In this document: positions 21,743-32,934 of the stretch, in pieces
Layout: each line of letters starts with the position of its first letter
Position numbering within the stretch: position 1 is the first letter of the stretch
From: Carallia brachiata
Lineage: Eukaryota; Streptophyta; Magnoliopsida; Malpighiales; Rhizophoraceae
Assembly: GCA_021464245.1 (NCBI GenBank)
Contig: JADCRB010000016.1
Coordinates: 16,177,634 to 16,241,633, forward strand
DNA length: 64,000 nt
Reading direction: 5' to 3'
Position numbers and translations under genes: made by a program
Notes under the pieces: model-generated
Database searches by the model: none
Told to the model about the DNA's origin: nothing
What the model saw: the letters and a program-made list of their open reading frames with translations, nothing else

Positions 21743-22241
21743 GGGATAAATATTTTTAAAGTCCTAAACCTTTAGATTTTTTTACGTTTGAGTCCTAAAC
21801 CTTTTTAACATTTCATTTGAGTTCTAAATCTTTTAATTTTTTACTATATCAGTCCTTTAAATTACGAAAAGTAGTCAATTTATTAATAAGTGAGTTTAAT
21901 TTAATAAAAATCATTTAAAAAAGCTTAAATACATGAGTTAAATATTTTTTTCATCAACAAAATATGCATATTAAATATTTTTTTAATCAACAAATATATG
22001 AATTAAATAGGTAACATGTATATTTTTTATAAAAAAGACATTCAATTCATATATTTAATCTTTTTTAAATAATTTTTTATAAAGTTAAAATTATTTTTTA
22101 ATAGATTGATCACTTTTGTTAAACAGAGGGACTAATTTGGTAGAAAATCAAAAAATTTAGGACTCAAATGAAATGTCAAAAAGGTTTAGGACTCAAACGT
22201 AAAAAAATCTAAAGGTTTAGGACTAAAAAAATCATTATCCC
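21743..22241. mobile_element. Long-TIR MITE (MULE-type)
   Basis: A 499-bp element with inverted repeats of about 110 bp: the left end GGGATAAATATTTTTAAAGT and CCTAAACCTTTAGATTTTTT match the reverse complement of the right end (...GGTTTAGGACTAAAAAAATC then ATTATCCC). It is flanked by the direct repeat TTTAAATCTC (21733-21742 and 22242-22251), 9-10 bp as in Mutator-like elements. The empty site is in block II near 53410-53420 (ATTCGAATCTCTATACAC). It carries no coding sequence. Confidence 0.85.
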
Positions 22242-22255
22242 TTTAAATCTCTATG

Positions 22256-22258
<3 letters not shown>

Positions 22259-22290
<32 letters not shown>
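22259..22290. repeat. (TA)n microsatellite
   Basis: About 15 TA units. Related but shorter (TA)n runs occur at about 23178-23194, 32569-32582, 32891-32918 and 53217-53236. Confidence 0.9.
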
Positions 22291-22292
<2 letters not shown>

Positions 22293-22479
22293 AAAATAAC
22301 AATTTAAATTTAAATAAGATTTATTTTAAAATATAAACTGTATACATTATATAAAATTTATTATAATAAAATTTTTTTCTTTCAAAATTTTTTGTAAAAA
22401 ATTATTTTTTAAAAAAATAATAAAAAAATTATAATAGTAAGTGTGCATACACACTTCGTTATTACCGAAACAAGCCCTA

Positions 22480-22760
22480 CGGCTCAACCCCACATAAGCT
22501 TTAACGAGACTCTGCATGTGTTCAGATCTTTTGACGTTGCAGCAGATAATTTGGGTGATCCATATAATCCCAAATCGTGACACGTTTTAAGGGATGAATA
22601 AGAATATTCGCACTGTAGTCATAATAATTTATAACAGACAAAATTCGCCCAATGGTATTATTCGAGTGGTCTAATCAAAAATTACTTGCAAGGTCCAAAA
22701 CAGAGGGAACCAGAGAGACGGACAATTGGATAGATAGGGCTGAGGTGGTGTGTACAATAG
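22480..22760 (+). repeat. Upstream module copy 6 (core 22577-22590)
   Basis: Core GTGACACGTTTTAA. Full length, ending GGGCTGAGGTGGTGTGTAC, then directly AATAGCACGTGTGGTTAGTG, the following motif in this copy. Sister copy at 53985. Confidence 0.8.
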
Positions 22761-22799
22761 CACGTGTGGTTAGTGAGAAAAATATATAATATGACATTC

Positions 22800-23854
22800 T
22801 GTGGACGAGCCATCTAATTTAAGAATATAGAAAGGCATATGTAATTTATAATATATAAAATATGTATAATTAATTTGATAATTTATTTTTTTTTTAATTT
22901 ATTATATTTTTTATAATTAAATGAGTATCAATTTTGTGTGTACAATTATATGTTTATGTAATTTTTTATTATAAAATTAAATTAAATAACATTAAATTGA
23001 TTATATATTTTCTTTCACGGTATATAATAATTTATTTATTTTATTGAATAAAAAAATAAAATATGAAAATTTCTTCTTTAATTTTTATTACTGATGCAAG
23101 TTTAGGACAAATCTATCTTATTAATATTCATAGGTGTGGAAAAATATGTAAAAAGTAAATTTAACAATTATAATTATATATATATATATATATATGAATC
23201 ATATTTATTTCTCATAATATTTTTTTGTGTCGTAAAAAGACTTGGATAATTTTCTTTTTTAGTTTGATTGTTGGGACTGAAGACCACCGACAATACAATT
23301 TATAAACTTTACATTGGATGAAATGATTTTTACGTATTGTTTTGCACTACAAAACCCCAGTTGTGAGAGAGACACATATCATCGATCACAAAATTAACTA
23401 CCCTTCTTTTAATGGTTAGACTGTTGAAGCATCATTCCAATTTCTTATTTTTTAACCAAAAAAATTACAATTATTACTGGAAATTGATTATTGTTTTTCC
23501 AACTCGTTTTCTTCTTTGAAAAACATTGTCAACATATCAAAAAAAAAAACAAAAAATAAAAAACAGTAGCCAAACAAATTATTTGTCTTTTGTGGAAAAA
23601 AATGAAAAACAGAAACTCAAAACTATATCGTTCAATCAATAGATACTGGAAAAAAACTCTAACTACTTTAAGAACAATTAGAGAGAAAATGATGAATAAC
23701 ACCCCGTAAACAAATCAATTTGAAAGTTCATTGTCTTAACACATTAACCCTTTGTTTTTTTTTTTTTTAATCTTTTAAAAAGCTTTCACAGCTACATAAC
23801 AAAAAGGTGAGTAAAAAATAAACGTGATTTGAATGGAGGTTAATAATTTTTTTT
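22800..23854. other. AT-rich inter-module DNA, no gene
   Basis: It contains the GATTGTTGGGACTGAAGACC segment (23269) and ACAAAACCCCAGTTGTGAGA (about 23349), both recurring near 33775, 40887 and 54768. In the intact gene units a diverged form of the second precedes the gene promoter, so this is a promoter-distal piece without a gene. Confidence 0.6.
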
Positions 23855-23936
23855 TGATAAATTAAAATAAATTTTATATGTATCACGAGTTCGTAAAGTT
23901 AAAAAAGAGACAAGATAACTTGATTCCGTACAGATA
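23855..23936 (-). mobile_element. Small poly(T)-led insertion, copy in block I
   Basis: A T-run, then a GATAAATTAAAATAAATTTT-type start, ending ...GATAACTTGATTCCGTACAG. The same insertion is in block II (55351-55452), so it predates the duplication. Units near 34460 and 41575 lack it. Confidence 0.6.
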
Positions 23937-23944
23937 TAGTGACC

Positions 23945-24892
23945 TTTTTTTTTTAGCTAGAGAGAAAAGGACTGCATTAGATAACATACATAGATACAGA
24001 GCTTGATAAAACAAACCCAAATCCCAACCCGTTATTACACTGGGGAGCCCAACTCACACCAGATCCAAGGAAGACCCAAATAGTGACCCATCACAAACAA
24101 GGCCCAAAGGCCCACAAAAACCTTAAAACACTAAAACCACCACCACCACCACACACGGCGGCAGCAGCGTCCAGGCACTGACCTAACGCCGGGAGAAGAC
24201 AGACCCCGACATGGCTACAACCTGAAACCAAAAAGGCCTCAAGCGGGAGAGTAACTCCCAGCCACCACTGCACAACGGCAAAGGAGCCCAACTCGCCATA
24301 AACGGCTACGACGAGAAGAAGACAAACGGCACCACTACCTCGGACCTCCATGAAACCAGCAGCAGAGACCCACCACCACGACATCCACACTGAAACTATA
24401 CAAGGGCTGGCGATTACCAAAAAGAGAGAGTCCCCCACTCCCTCGCCTCGATCAGTGGAAGCGAGGAAGCAGGGGACCCAGCTGTAGAATCACTGAGGCC
24501 GGGAGAAGAGAAGCGCAACAGGAGACCAAGACCCAAACACCCCCCACGCAGTAGCAAACAAACACAACCCACGCAGAAGCAAACGAACACCACCCACACA
24601 GAAAAAGATAGAAAACAAGACTCAAACACTGCCCACGCAGCCGATAACAAAGAAAACGAACACCGACCACCGCCCACACGGAGGAATGCAAAAACAAAGA
24701 CCCCAACACCACCCACACAAGAGAAAACGCTCACCAACGAGGCAAAAGCCTCAAAAGCTCACAACGGAGCACTCAGAGCCACAAAGAGCTTGCTAAATCG
24801 CACAGAAAAGCTCCAGCGAACAGGGCGTCCTCTCGGCGCACGATAGCGACCGGCGCACAAGAGAACGGTGAAGATAGTAAAGATAAAAAGTG
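23945..24892 (-). mobile_element. GC-rich poly(A)-tailed retro-insertion, copy B
   Basis: The T-run at 23945-23954 is the tail. On the minus strand the 5' end carries TCGCTATCGTGCGCC (24836-24850 reversed), and GAGTGGGGGACTCTCTC is shared with copies A and C. Short repeats TAGTGA at 23937-23942 and 24893-24898 may be target-duplication remnants. It is absent from block II, where ATATAAGGTGAGCTTAATAC is uninterrupted, so it inserted after the duplication or was lost there. Long GC-rich frames in it show no recognisable domain. Confidence 0.65.
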
Positions 24893-24944
24893 TAGTGAGC
24901 TTAATACTACTATAAGGACAAATATTATTATGAACAAGTCCCAC

Positions 24945-25150
24945 GCCTTGGCCCCCACATAAACTTTAGCGAAGACTTTATAAATGTGATCAAATCTTTT
25001 TATGATGCAGCAGACAAATTCCAGGAAAAAAAAATTATGAGTGATCCATATCATCCGAGTTGTGATACGTTTTTAAACGGTGGATACGAACATTCGTACT
25101 GTTGTCATAGACAAAACTTGCCCAACGTTAAAAAGTAATTTGAATAGAAA
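24945..25150 (+). repeat. Upstream module copy 7, split (core 25062-25077)
   Basis: The core has an extra T (GTGATACGTTTTTAAA). It breaks after CTTGCCCAACGTTAAA, and the distal part (GGTCCAATCAACAATTG...) resumes at about 25510 after AT-rich DNA. Sister copies are at 35910, 41750 and 55820, with the same split. Confidence 0.75.
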
Positions 25151-25729
25151 AAAAAATTTTTGTCATGCAACCATAAAAGTATAACAGATATGTAATAATC
25201 AGAACTATTAAATAATGAAAGATAAATTTAATTTGAAAAAATAAATAAATAATTAGTTACTGTAGAATTAACTGCATTCCTCATTAAACATGTTTGCGTA
25301 ATCTTACTTTTATAATATGTGAAAAAAAATGATGGAAAAGAAAATGAGAAAAATAGTGTGAAAAAAAGTTATGAGACAAACAAATTATTTGAATAGATAA
25401 AAAATATATGAGAAAAAAATGATGAGAAATAAAATGAATCACATTTTTTTTTCTAATGTTTTTCTTTCCTTCTTATTTCTTAGAGAGCAAACAGACCCTA
25501 ATATTCTAATGGTCCAATCAACAATTGTTTGGAAAGTCCAAATACATGTGCGAGAGAGAGGGGGTGGGGGAAAGAGAATTGAAGAGATTTACTAAATATT
25601 AATTTTTAAAAAAAGTTAAAATGAAGAAATTTTTTGTTAGATTCCTTAATTCAGATCGGCGTGGGATCAAAGTTGACATAGCCATATAGATAGTTGAATG
25701 ACTGGATTTCAAAAATAAACAAAAACTAC

Positions 25730-27086
25730 GGCTCCGTTTAGTATAGTTTTTTTTTTCTTATTTTCTGTTTATTTTTCACAAAAAAACGGCAAACATGTTT
25801 CGTATCGTTTTTGTTTTCTGTTTTTTTTTGTTGAAAACATAAAAGCATTTTTCAAAAAAAAAAAAAGAATGGGAAAATAATAAAAGATGCTTTCCTATTT
25901 TCTTTTTGACTTTCTTTTTTATACTTTCTCTCACAACCTTTTCTTTCTCTATCTACCATCTTCACTATATCTCTCTATACTCATCCCCTCTCTATCCATC
26001 TCTATTTTTTCTCTCTCTACTCTTTCTCTCTCTATGCTTTCTCTCTCTACCCTCTCTCCTTATTCTATCTCTACCATTCTATCTACTTATTCTCTCTCTA
26101 CCGTCTCTCTCTCTCTCATTTTTCTCTCTCTACTCATTCTCCCTTTACCCACTCTCTCTTTTCTTTTTCTCCCTCAACTATTCTGTCTACTCATTCTCTC
26201 TCTATCTTCTCTCTCTTCTTTTTCCATCTATACCATTCTCTCTCTACCCACACTCTTTTTTTCCTTACTCTACCATTCTTTCTGCTCATTCTCCCTCTAC
26301 TCTCGCTCTCTCATTTTGACTCTCTCTACCGTTCACTCCCTACCCTCACTCTCTCTCATTTTTCTCGCTCTACCATTCTCTTTTCTCATTCTCTCTCTAC
26401 CCTCTCTCTCTCTCTTTTTTCTCTCTCTACCATTCACTCTCTGCTCACATTCTCTCCTTTTTCTCGTTGTATCATTCTCTCTACTTATTGTCTCTCTACT
26501 CTGTCTCTCTCTTTCCTTTTTCTCTCTCTACCATTCACTCTCTACCCACACTCTCTCTCCTTTTTCTCGCTGTATCATTCTCTCTACTCATTATCTCTCT
26601 ACTCTCTCTCTCTACCCACACTCTCTCTCCTTTTTTCTCGCTCTAGCATTCTCTCTACCCATTCTCCCTCTAGCCACATTCTCTCTTCTTTTCTCGCTTT
26701 ACCAGTTTCTCTACTCATTCTCTCTCTACCCTCTCTCTCTCTCATTTTTCTCTCTCTATCATTTTATTTACTCATTCTTTCTCTACCCTCTCTCTTTTTT
26801 CTCTCTTCCATTCTCTCTACTCATGTTCTCTCTACCCTATTTCTCTCTCCTTTTTCTCTCTCTACTCATTCTCTCTCTACTCTCTCTCTCTCTCTTCTCT
26901 TTTTTTCTCTCTATTTATACTCTTTTTACCATATCTCTCACTATCCTTTCTCTATCTACTTTTTTATTCTTGTAAAAAAAGACAAAAATTGACAATAATA
27001 AACACAAAATTCAATAAACAGTAAAAACAGAAAAATAAAAAATAAGAAACAGTAACAAAAAATTGACAGCGTCTCCAAACGTGGCC
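25730..27086. mobile_element. TIR element (Tourist/PIF-Harbinger-like) swollen by a CT tract
   Basis: Ends GGCTCCGTTTAGTATAG and, reversed, GGCCACGTTTGGAGACG form imperfect terminal inverted repeats in the GGCnnCGTTTnG style. Subterminal TTTCTGTTTATT / AATAAACAGT pieces also pair. A 3-bp direct repeat TAC flanks it (25727-25729, 27087-27089), as in PIF/Harbinger insertions. Block II has the empty site (AAAAATTACTTAAGTTATT, near 56540). No transposase is present. The inside is almost wholly polypyrimidine. Confidence 0.7.
25925..26966. repeat. 1-kb polypyrimidine (CT) tract
   Basis: Imperfect tandem array of CTCTCTCTACCATTCTCTCT-like units (CTCTCTAC-CATT / ACTCATT), with almost no purine except in the recurring TAC/CATT words. 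A 362-codon + frame here is a repeat artefact (Leu/Ser/Phe only). Confidence 0.9.
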
Positions 27087-27099
27087 TACATAAGTTGTT

Positions 27100-27760
27100 A
27101 TATACTTTCAAATAAATTATATCATTACTTTAATACTATTTCTTTTAAGTTTCATGTTTAAAAATAATAATAATGTATATTGTCATATATATTATATATT
27201 TTATAATCATTTTTTTTGCAGGTTCACATTTTTCCTTCATTGGTTTGTCTCCTAATTCCTCTTCGCTGTAGACACCAGTCTTTTCCTGGTATACAATAGC
27301 ACGTTTGATTAGTGAGAAAAACATATAATGGCATTTTGCATACTAGATTCTTAGAAATAAGACCGCAAAAAATTAACTTATAAGTGTTTGTTAATTTTAT
27401 TCTTTTTTTTAATAAAATTAACTCATAATTTAACACCACACAAATAGTATTTTTATTTTCTTGTTTAAGTAGACCATACTTATTATATAGTATAAAATTA
27501 TAAATAATTTATACTCACTTAAATAAGGAAGTTAAATTAGAAATTCTCCCATTTTTATAAGTTTTATGTAGGACGACACAATTTTTACGCATTGTTTTGC
27601 ACTAAAAGAACCCATTGTGAGAGAGAAACTCATTTGTCACAAACAAAGAACTCTTATTGTAATGTTTCATATTAGGACTGCCAGACACCTTCCTCTTTCT
27701 TTTTTTTTTAAAATAAAAAAATTTATAAATGGAAATTGCATAAGTTAAGCAAAATTCATT
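27100..27760. other. Promoter-distal DNA of the truncated gene relic
   Basis: Carries TATACAATAGCACGTTTGAT (27291-27310) and TTGTTTTGCACTAAAAGAACCC (about 27591), matching the DNA upstream of the gene at 37625 (36816 onward), up to about CAAAATTCATTGTTATCAT. There the match to the gene promoter stops and the SINE-like patch begins. Confidence 0.65.
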
Positions 27761-27764
27761 GTTA

Positions 27765-27985
27765 TCATCTGCAATAATAGTTAAGTGGTAAGTTAGTGTG
27801 TTCCCATGCTTGTGATCCAGATTCGAGTTCTCGCGCCCGCGCTCTTTTTTAAGAAAAGGTTGGGTGGCCCCTAAAATAACTAAAAATTATAGTACAGTAA
27901 TGAGTTTTAAACTTGACAATCGCTATAATTTTCTACAACAAAACTAAACTTAATTTCACTGGTGTTCGGGTGAAGAATTTGCCCT
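27765..27985 (+). mobile_element. SINE-like patch replacing promoter and 5' half of a gene copy
   Basis: AGTTAAGTGGTAAGTTAGTG (A-box-like), then CCAGATTCGAGTTCTCGC (B-box-like) about 35 nt on, resemble a tRNA-derived SINE head. It sits exactly where the TATA box, signal peptide and first two cysteine codons would be. The same patch is in block II at about 57235-57450. Confidence 0.45.
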
Positions 27986-27990
27986 TTTAG

Positions 27991-28213
27991 GAACAGCAAT
28001 ACTCAGATCAACAAAGTTTGCTGCAAAATTCTTGATCCTCTCAGCGCTGGTACTGCCTCTGCATGCCTCTGCAAAGGGAACCGTGACGCAAATCTTCGGG
28101 ATCTTTATGGGATTCTTAGCTACAGTTGCGGCCATTTTCTCCTTGCACTCTTTGTCTAGTGCAGTCCTTTTGAAACTTTCAATGTCAGAAAGATGCGTTC
28201 CATGGCTAATTAA
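27991..28213 (+). pseudogene. 3' half of an eight-cysteine gene (relic in block I)
   Basis: Homology starts at GAACAGCAATACTCAG (the gene-2 codons before the CC pair) and runs to the stop at 28211-28213. The frame keeps CC, CLC and YSC, but it has no start, signal peptide or first two cysteines. CAG has become TAG at 28157-28159, before the last cysteine. There is no promoter; a SINE-like patch lies upstream. Not functional. Confidence 0.85.
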
Positions 28214-28337
28214 CTGCTGCTCTTTTTGGGTGTATTTTGTACGTAGACTGAGTAGTATGGTATAAGATAGTATATATTAATACAGTATAAATTAGGTTAA
28301 ACTATTAGTTTATACTACGTTTAGATAGTATTAAATA

Positions 28338-28579
28338 GGGCACTGTTACATTTCCAAAGGAAAACATGCCTGAAAAAACGTCCGAATGCAATTTATCGAA
28401 TTCAATGTGCAACTGACTGAATTACAAGTGCAACTAGATATAAGAAAAAATTTCTTCTTATGTTTTTTCTTCTTATATTTAGTTGCACTTGAAATTCAAT
28501 CAGTTGCACATTGAATTCAACTGGTTGCATTCAGGCGCATTTTCGAGCATCTTTTTTATCTGAAAATGTAACTTTTTCT
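28338..28579. mobile_element. MITE nested in the GA-tract element
   Basis: 242 bp flanked by a perfect 9-bp repeat TATTAAATA (28329-28337, 28580-28588), the Mutator-type length. Ends have ...GTTACATTT / AAATGTAAC inverted. The inside is a hairpin-like array of GTGCAAC/GTTGCAC words. The empty site is in block II near 57787 (ATAATATTAAATAATAC). Confidence 0.8.
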
Positions 28580-28758
28580 TATTAAATAATACAAAATAGT
28601 TATATATCTAATGTTTAGATGATATGAAATATAATAGAATAGTATATCAAAATAATTTTTTTACCTTTAAAAATAATTAATTTATATTTATTATTAATTT
28701 AAATTTTTTTAATTAAAAATAGTTAAAATTAAGTAATAGTTAATGTCACTGGCCATAT

Positions 28759-29112
28759 TAGGAGGGAGGAGAGAGGGGAGAAGGGAGGAAGGTGGAGAGA
28801 GGGAGGGGAGAGGAGAGAAAGAGGAAAGAGAAAGAGAGGAGTGCGAGAGTGAGGAGGGACGAGAGAGAAAGGAAAGAGAGAGCAGAAGTGAGAGAGAGGA
28901 GAGAAGAAGGAGAAGAGAGAAAAGAAAGCGAGAGAGATGAGGAGTGAGAGAGAGAGAAAGGCAGGGGGAGAGGGAGAGGAAGAGGGAGAGAGAGAGAGGG
29001 GGAGGAGGGAGAGGAAGGAGGAGAGAGAAAAGAAAAGGAGAGAGAGACGAGGAGAGAGAGGGAGAGAGAGGTGGGAGGAGTGAGAGGATGAAGGAGAGAG
29101 AAAAGAGTTTTT
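28759..29112. repeat. Polypurine (GA) tract, block I
   Basis: About 350 bp almost purely A/G (GGAGGGAGGAGAGAGGGGAG...). Open frames across it encode only Arg/Glu/Gly and are artefacts. Confidence 0.9.
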
Positions 29113-29362
29113 TTAAATTTTATATTAAGTTTTTAAAAATATTTAAATTTATTTTAATTAAAAGGATATTTTAGTAAATATACAATTTGTCAACACTAAC
29201 TCGTGAAAGTAAAAAGAATAATACTATCTCATATTTATGGGATATTAAATTCACATTAACTTATTTTATATATATCGTATTAACCAACAAAAAATAGACT
29301 AATATATGATAGTTGACCTATAACATATACTATCATATCTTATCCCACAAAACAAACGCACC

Positions 29363-30060
29363 ATTTATGTTCAACTCGCCACCAGGTCCTCCGTAAGGAT
29401 GTTTATTGGTAAATCTATGCCATGGACATTTAACCTTATAATAAATAATTCAGGCCATAGTCGTACTTGTTAAACATTATGTCACCATGTTCCTCTTCTA
29501 TTTAACAAAAGGAGTCGAGGCATGTCACTTTTGTGACATTCACTCCCTCTTATTTTCATGTACCTATAAATAATGGTAAAGCAGTTCTCTGCTCTTTGTG
29601 GTAATAACCCCTTGCCTCAATCTTCCTCTCCTCTCCTTTCTTCCTCCATCGCTTCTCTTAGTATCTTAATGTATGTTAACATTAATATTTTATGATTTAT
29701 ATGAACCCATATGGTCGTCATCTCTAATGGACATCAATCATTGCTGGTAAGATACTTACGAACAATGGTCCCCAAAACTTGGAGGACAAAAGATTATTCC
29801 TCGATGGATTAAAGGAAATTAAATGCAAATGGGATAATCCTTGGTATGTTGAAGACAGAAGCAACTTAGTTAGAAATTGGCACCAAAGTCTGCTCTTCAA
29901 TGACTATAATAAATCTCATCGATCTCCCTCTTTCTTGATGCTTCTTTCGCATGGTCAAATGGTAGTGCTTTTCAGTTTTCACATCAGCATATAACGGGTG
30001 GTTTTTAGGAATTAGAGTTTCAGACCTATTTTTAAACTTTTTTTAATGGAGTTGTCCTTA
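29363..30060. other. Gene 3' flank of the block I relic
   Basis: Contains the conserved flank (CTATGCCATGGACATTTAACC, AATAAATAATTCAGGCC, GTCACTTTTGTGACATTCAC) followed by CTCTAATGGACATCAATC. A 71-codon frame at 29779-29994 (KCKWDNPWYVEDRSNLVRNW) is broken by a one-base loss in block II (near 58952), so it is not conserved as protein. Confidence 0.6.
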
Positions 30061-32580
30061 TTGAGAATCTTTTTTTTTTTTTTTTTGCAACTTACTGAAA
30101 CTTACTAACTCAAATAAAAACTTATATCCATAAGTCTCTTAGGGATTTTGATGATGATGAATGAATTTTCAAAAATAATTTGATAATCTTCTGGTAAATT
30201 CGGAAAATCTATAAAAGCCTCAATTAAATATTAGTCTTTGATTGGTGTTTTTACATGCATCCGCTCCCTAATCAAGTGATATCAGAGCTTAGACTTATCA
30301 GAACTTGGTATACATTTATTAATTTTCCGCAAATAAACACGGATGCCATCGAACCCCTATGGCTACGTTGTCTCCTGTGGACATTAACTATATGTGCTGG
30401 TCGTAAGGTGGAAGCATGTTGTGTACAAGAGAGACATATAACTAATTCAGGATTGGTTCATTTGTGTTCTCTCTACGTTTCTCGATAGGCAAGAGTGGTG
30501 TTTGTAATTAACTTTAAGGTGATTGTTAGAATGTGTACATTGCATTTTTCATTATGTAACTTTTTTTTTAATTGTTATAATGAATTTTAATTTGATGCAA
30601 TTAGATCATTTTACTTCAACTTCTTTTCTCCATTTATTTCAGCAACATAACCACATCAGAATAATTACAGGATAGGTCTACATGTCATTCTACAACCAAA
30701 GATCCTTACATGACCAATTTTTGAAGAAAGGACACAATTTTTCATGTACCCCTCCAGGGCGTGCATTGTTTATTGCTGTTTCTACCGTCCCTTGAACCCA
30801 TGACCTTTGTTTAGGTCATGGATGTATTGCCATCGAGGCATGAAGAGGATGGTGAGTATATTGTTTATTGGAAAGTAGAAAAATGAGAGTATGCATTTCA
30901 CGATTTTTGGTCTCAACCAATTAAGAAAGTTCAGTCATTTTTTGATCAAAAATAGGTCATGCAGGAAAAAATGGATGGTAAAGTGTCACATGCACCCACC
31001 ACGTCACCATTCAGTTGTGGTTTTGTTGGTTAAGTAAACGGAGTGGTGAGAGTGAAAAGAAACTTCAAGCTTAATGGTTCAGTTGCATCAAATTAAAATT
31101 AGGAGTTGAAAATGAAAACCACTGATAAGTTTGACGATAAAGAATGTAATTTTTCCTGATTACACTCTCTGAAGTCTCATCATTTTAATCAGTAGAATTG
31201 ACACCATGATAAAAAACAAAAAAAAGAGATAGTGTTTTTTTTTAAAAAAAAAATTAAAACATCCATTTTATTCAAAATTGGGTAAAATCTTTTAAAAAAT
31301 TGAATAGAATATTTCGAAATTGAATACGAACCAAAATTAGAAACTATTTTCAAACATACAAAGCAAAGATCTATCAGCGACCAGCACTCATTTTGTAAAT
31401 AGACTGGCATTATTGTTCCTTGGTGACTTCATACGAAATTTACAAGCTTCTCACAACTCTCCCTTCTTCTTTTTTTAAAAATTCGCCCCAGATGTCTTTG
31501 TTTTTATACTTTGATTTTGTTAAATGTCGCTGCAAATTCTAGTGCTACACTCGCTTATAGTCTTTTATCATTTTATTTGTGCAAGTTCATCCAACAAAAG
31601 TAACTCAGTTAGCCAATAGGTCTGACCTATTATCTCACAAGGATAATGCTTTTGTACATGAAAGAAGAACCACCAGATTGCACGAATGCCTGCGGTTTCC
31701 TTTTTAATTTTTTTGTTAAATTTGTTTACTCCTTTTAAAAAAAAATTTGTTTACTCCTGTTTATTTTGAAAAACCAAAAGTAGCCCAACACTTGTATACT
31801 GCCTTAGCAACAAAAAAAAAATTGAATTTTTTTTTTGGGAATCAAGATTTAGGATACTAATAAATATTCTAGGATAACATTAAATATTATTTAAGATTTA
31901 GTTTTCGTGAAAAAAAAAAAAAAAAAGGAAAGAGTGTTTTAGCCTTGTATAAAGAAAAAAACTACTTTCGGATTGCAGTCGTGAATTCCTTTTTAATATG
32001 CAGTAGCATCACCCATCCCACAATTAGGTTCAAACTCCATATTCTACTCACAATTTACCCTACTTCATTCAATTTAATGAGGGAAAGAAAAAAAAAAAAA
32101 AAAAGTAACTCTATTGACATAATCATCCTCTGATCGTGCGGCCATCAGTCCCTGGGTTTAGACAAAAGTGTGCTTGCATGTAGCAACATTGAGAGAGTAA
32201 TATAGAAATAATCAAAATCATAATAGAAATAACAGAGATTTCACGAACAATTATAAAAAGAAAATGATAAATCGCATGCCACAAACAAATCATTTAAAAG
32301 TTTGAATGATGCTAAATGTCGTGGCATAAACTTTCCGACTTTTTTCAAATAGTGCTGGCATGGACAGAAATATTACTTTTCCTTTTTATGTTTTCACTAA
32401 AAACTTGCGAGCATTTTCTTAATTTTTCTAAATTTCTATTAAGCATCAACTTCCTATTGATTTAATTGTTTCCTATCCCAAATGATTTAGTAAAAAAAAT
32501 TAAATTTTTGTTTAAATCAAAATTTAAGATAACATTAAATATATAAAGAGTACTATTAAATAAATTTATATATATATATA
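30061..32580. other. Array spacer, no supported gene
   Basis: 30260-30540 has GTGATATCAGAGCTTAGA, which looks like a copia primer-site region, and GATTGTTAGAATGTG, which looks like a copia LTR start. It may be a retroelement scrap, present in block II at about 61170-61440 too. 30740-30860 (minus strand) has a tRNA-like GATGGCAATACATCC ... GGTTCAAGGGACGG, again shared with block II. 31000-32200 matches 20060-21000. Confidence 0.5.
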
Positions 32581-32589
32581 TATTAAATC

Positions 32590-32736
32590 CTAAAGTTGAT
32601 GAACTATGAGTGAACCATACAATCCCAAATCGTGATACGTTTTAAAGGGTGAATAAGGATATTCGCGCTGCAGTAATAATAATTTATAACAGACAAAACT
32701 CAGCCAACGTCATTATTCGAGTGGCCCAATCAAAAA
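32590..32736 (+). repeat. Upstream module copy 8, truncated (core 32632-32646)
   Basis: GTGAACCATACAATCCC, core GTGATACGTTTTAAA. It breaks off after GGCCCAATCAAAAATT into TTCTAAATTTCTATTTAACC, a segment also found just upstream of the module (32420-32460). The truncated copy and copy 9 are a local tandem duplication of about 330 bp. Block II has only one copy here. Confidence 0.75.
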
Positions 32737-32885
32737 TTTCTAAATTTCTATTTAACCTTAAATCTCTATTGATTTAATTGTTTCCTATCCTAAATGATTT
32801 AGTAAAAAAAAATTAAATTTTTGTTTAAAATAAAATTTAAGATAACACTAAATATATATAAAAAATAATATTAAATAAATTTAAA

Positions 32886-32918
<33 letters not shown>

Positions 32919-32934
32919 ATCCTAAATTTAATAA

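Larger units (their letters stand above)
28228..29362. mobile_element. TIR element with GA tract, copy in block I
   Basis: The left GGGTGTATTTTGTACG... GGTATAAGATAGTATAT pairs imperfectly with the right end read backwards (GGTGCGTTTGTTTTGTGGG then ATAAGATATGATAGTATAT). It interrupts the gene 3' flank between CTCTTT and ATGTTCAACTCG, which are contiguous behind gene 1 (CTCTTTATGTTCACC, 5706). It carries a second nested element (28338-28579) and a GA tract. Block II has the same element at 57689-58532, without the nested one. The family is uncertain; the GGGTGTnTTTTGT end is Tourist-like. Confidence 0.65.

Noticed and set aside
25887..26975. 362-codon + strand open frame
   Set aside because: It is a translation of the CT tract, only Leu/Ser/Phe/Tyr repeats, inside a TIR element. 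No real protein features.
27765..27860. Functional tRNA gene
   Set aside because: A/B-box-like words are present, but no cloverleaf with acceptor and anticodon stems could be formed by eye.
28743..29174. Arg/Glu-rich open frames (also 58135-58332)
   Set aside because: By-products of the polypurine tracts; the two blocks do not conserve a frame.
29779..29994. 71-codon frame KCKWDNPWYVEDRSNL as a gene
   Set aside because: The block II counterpart has a one-base loss that breaks the frame; no domain recognised.
30255..30488. 77-codon frame as a gene (also 61165-61416)
   Set aside because: Overlaps a copia-like primer-site scrap; the frame ends differ between the two copies and no domain is visible.
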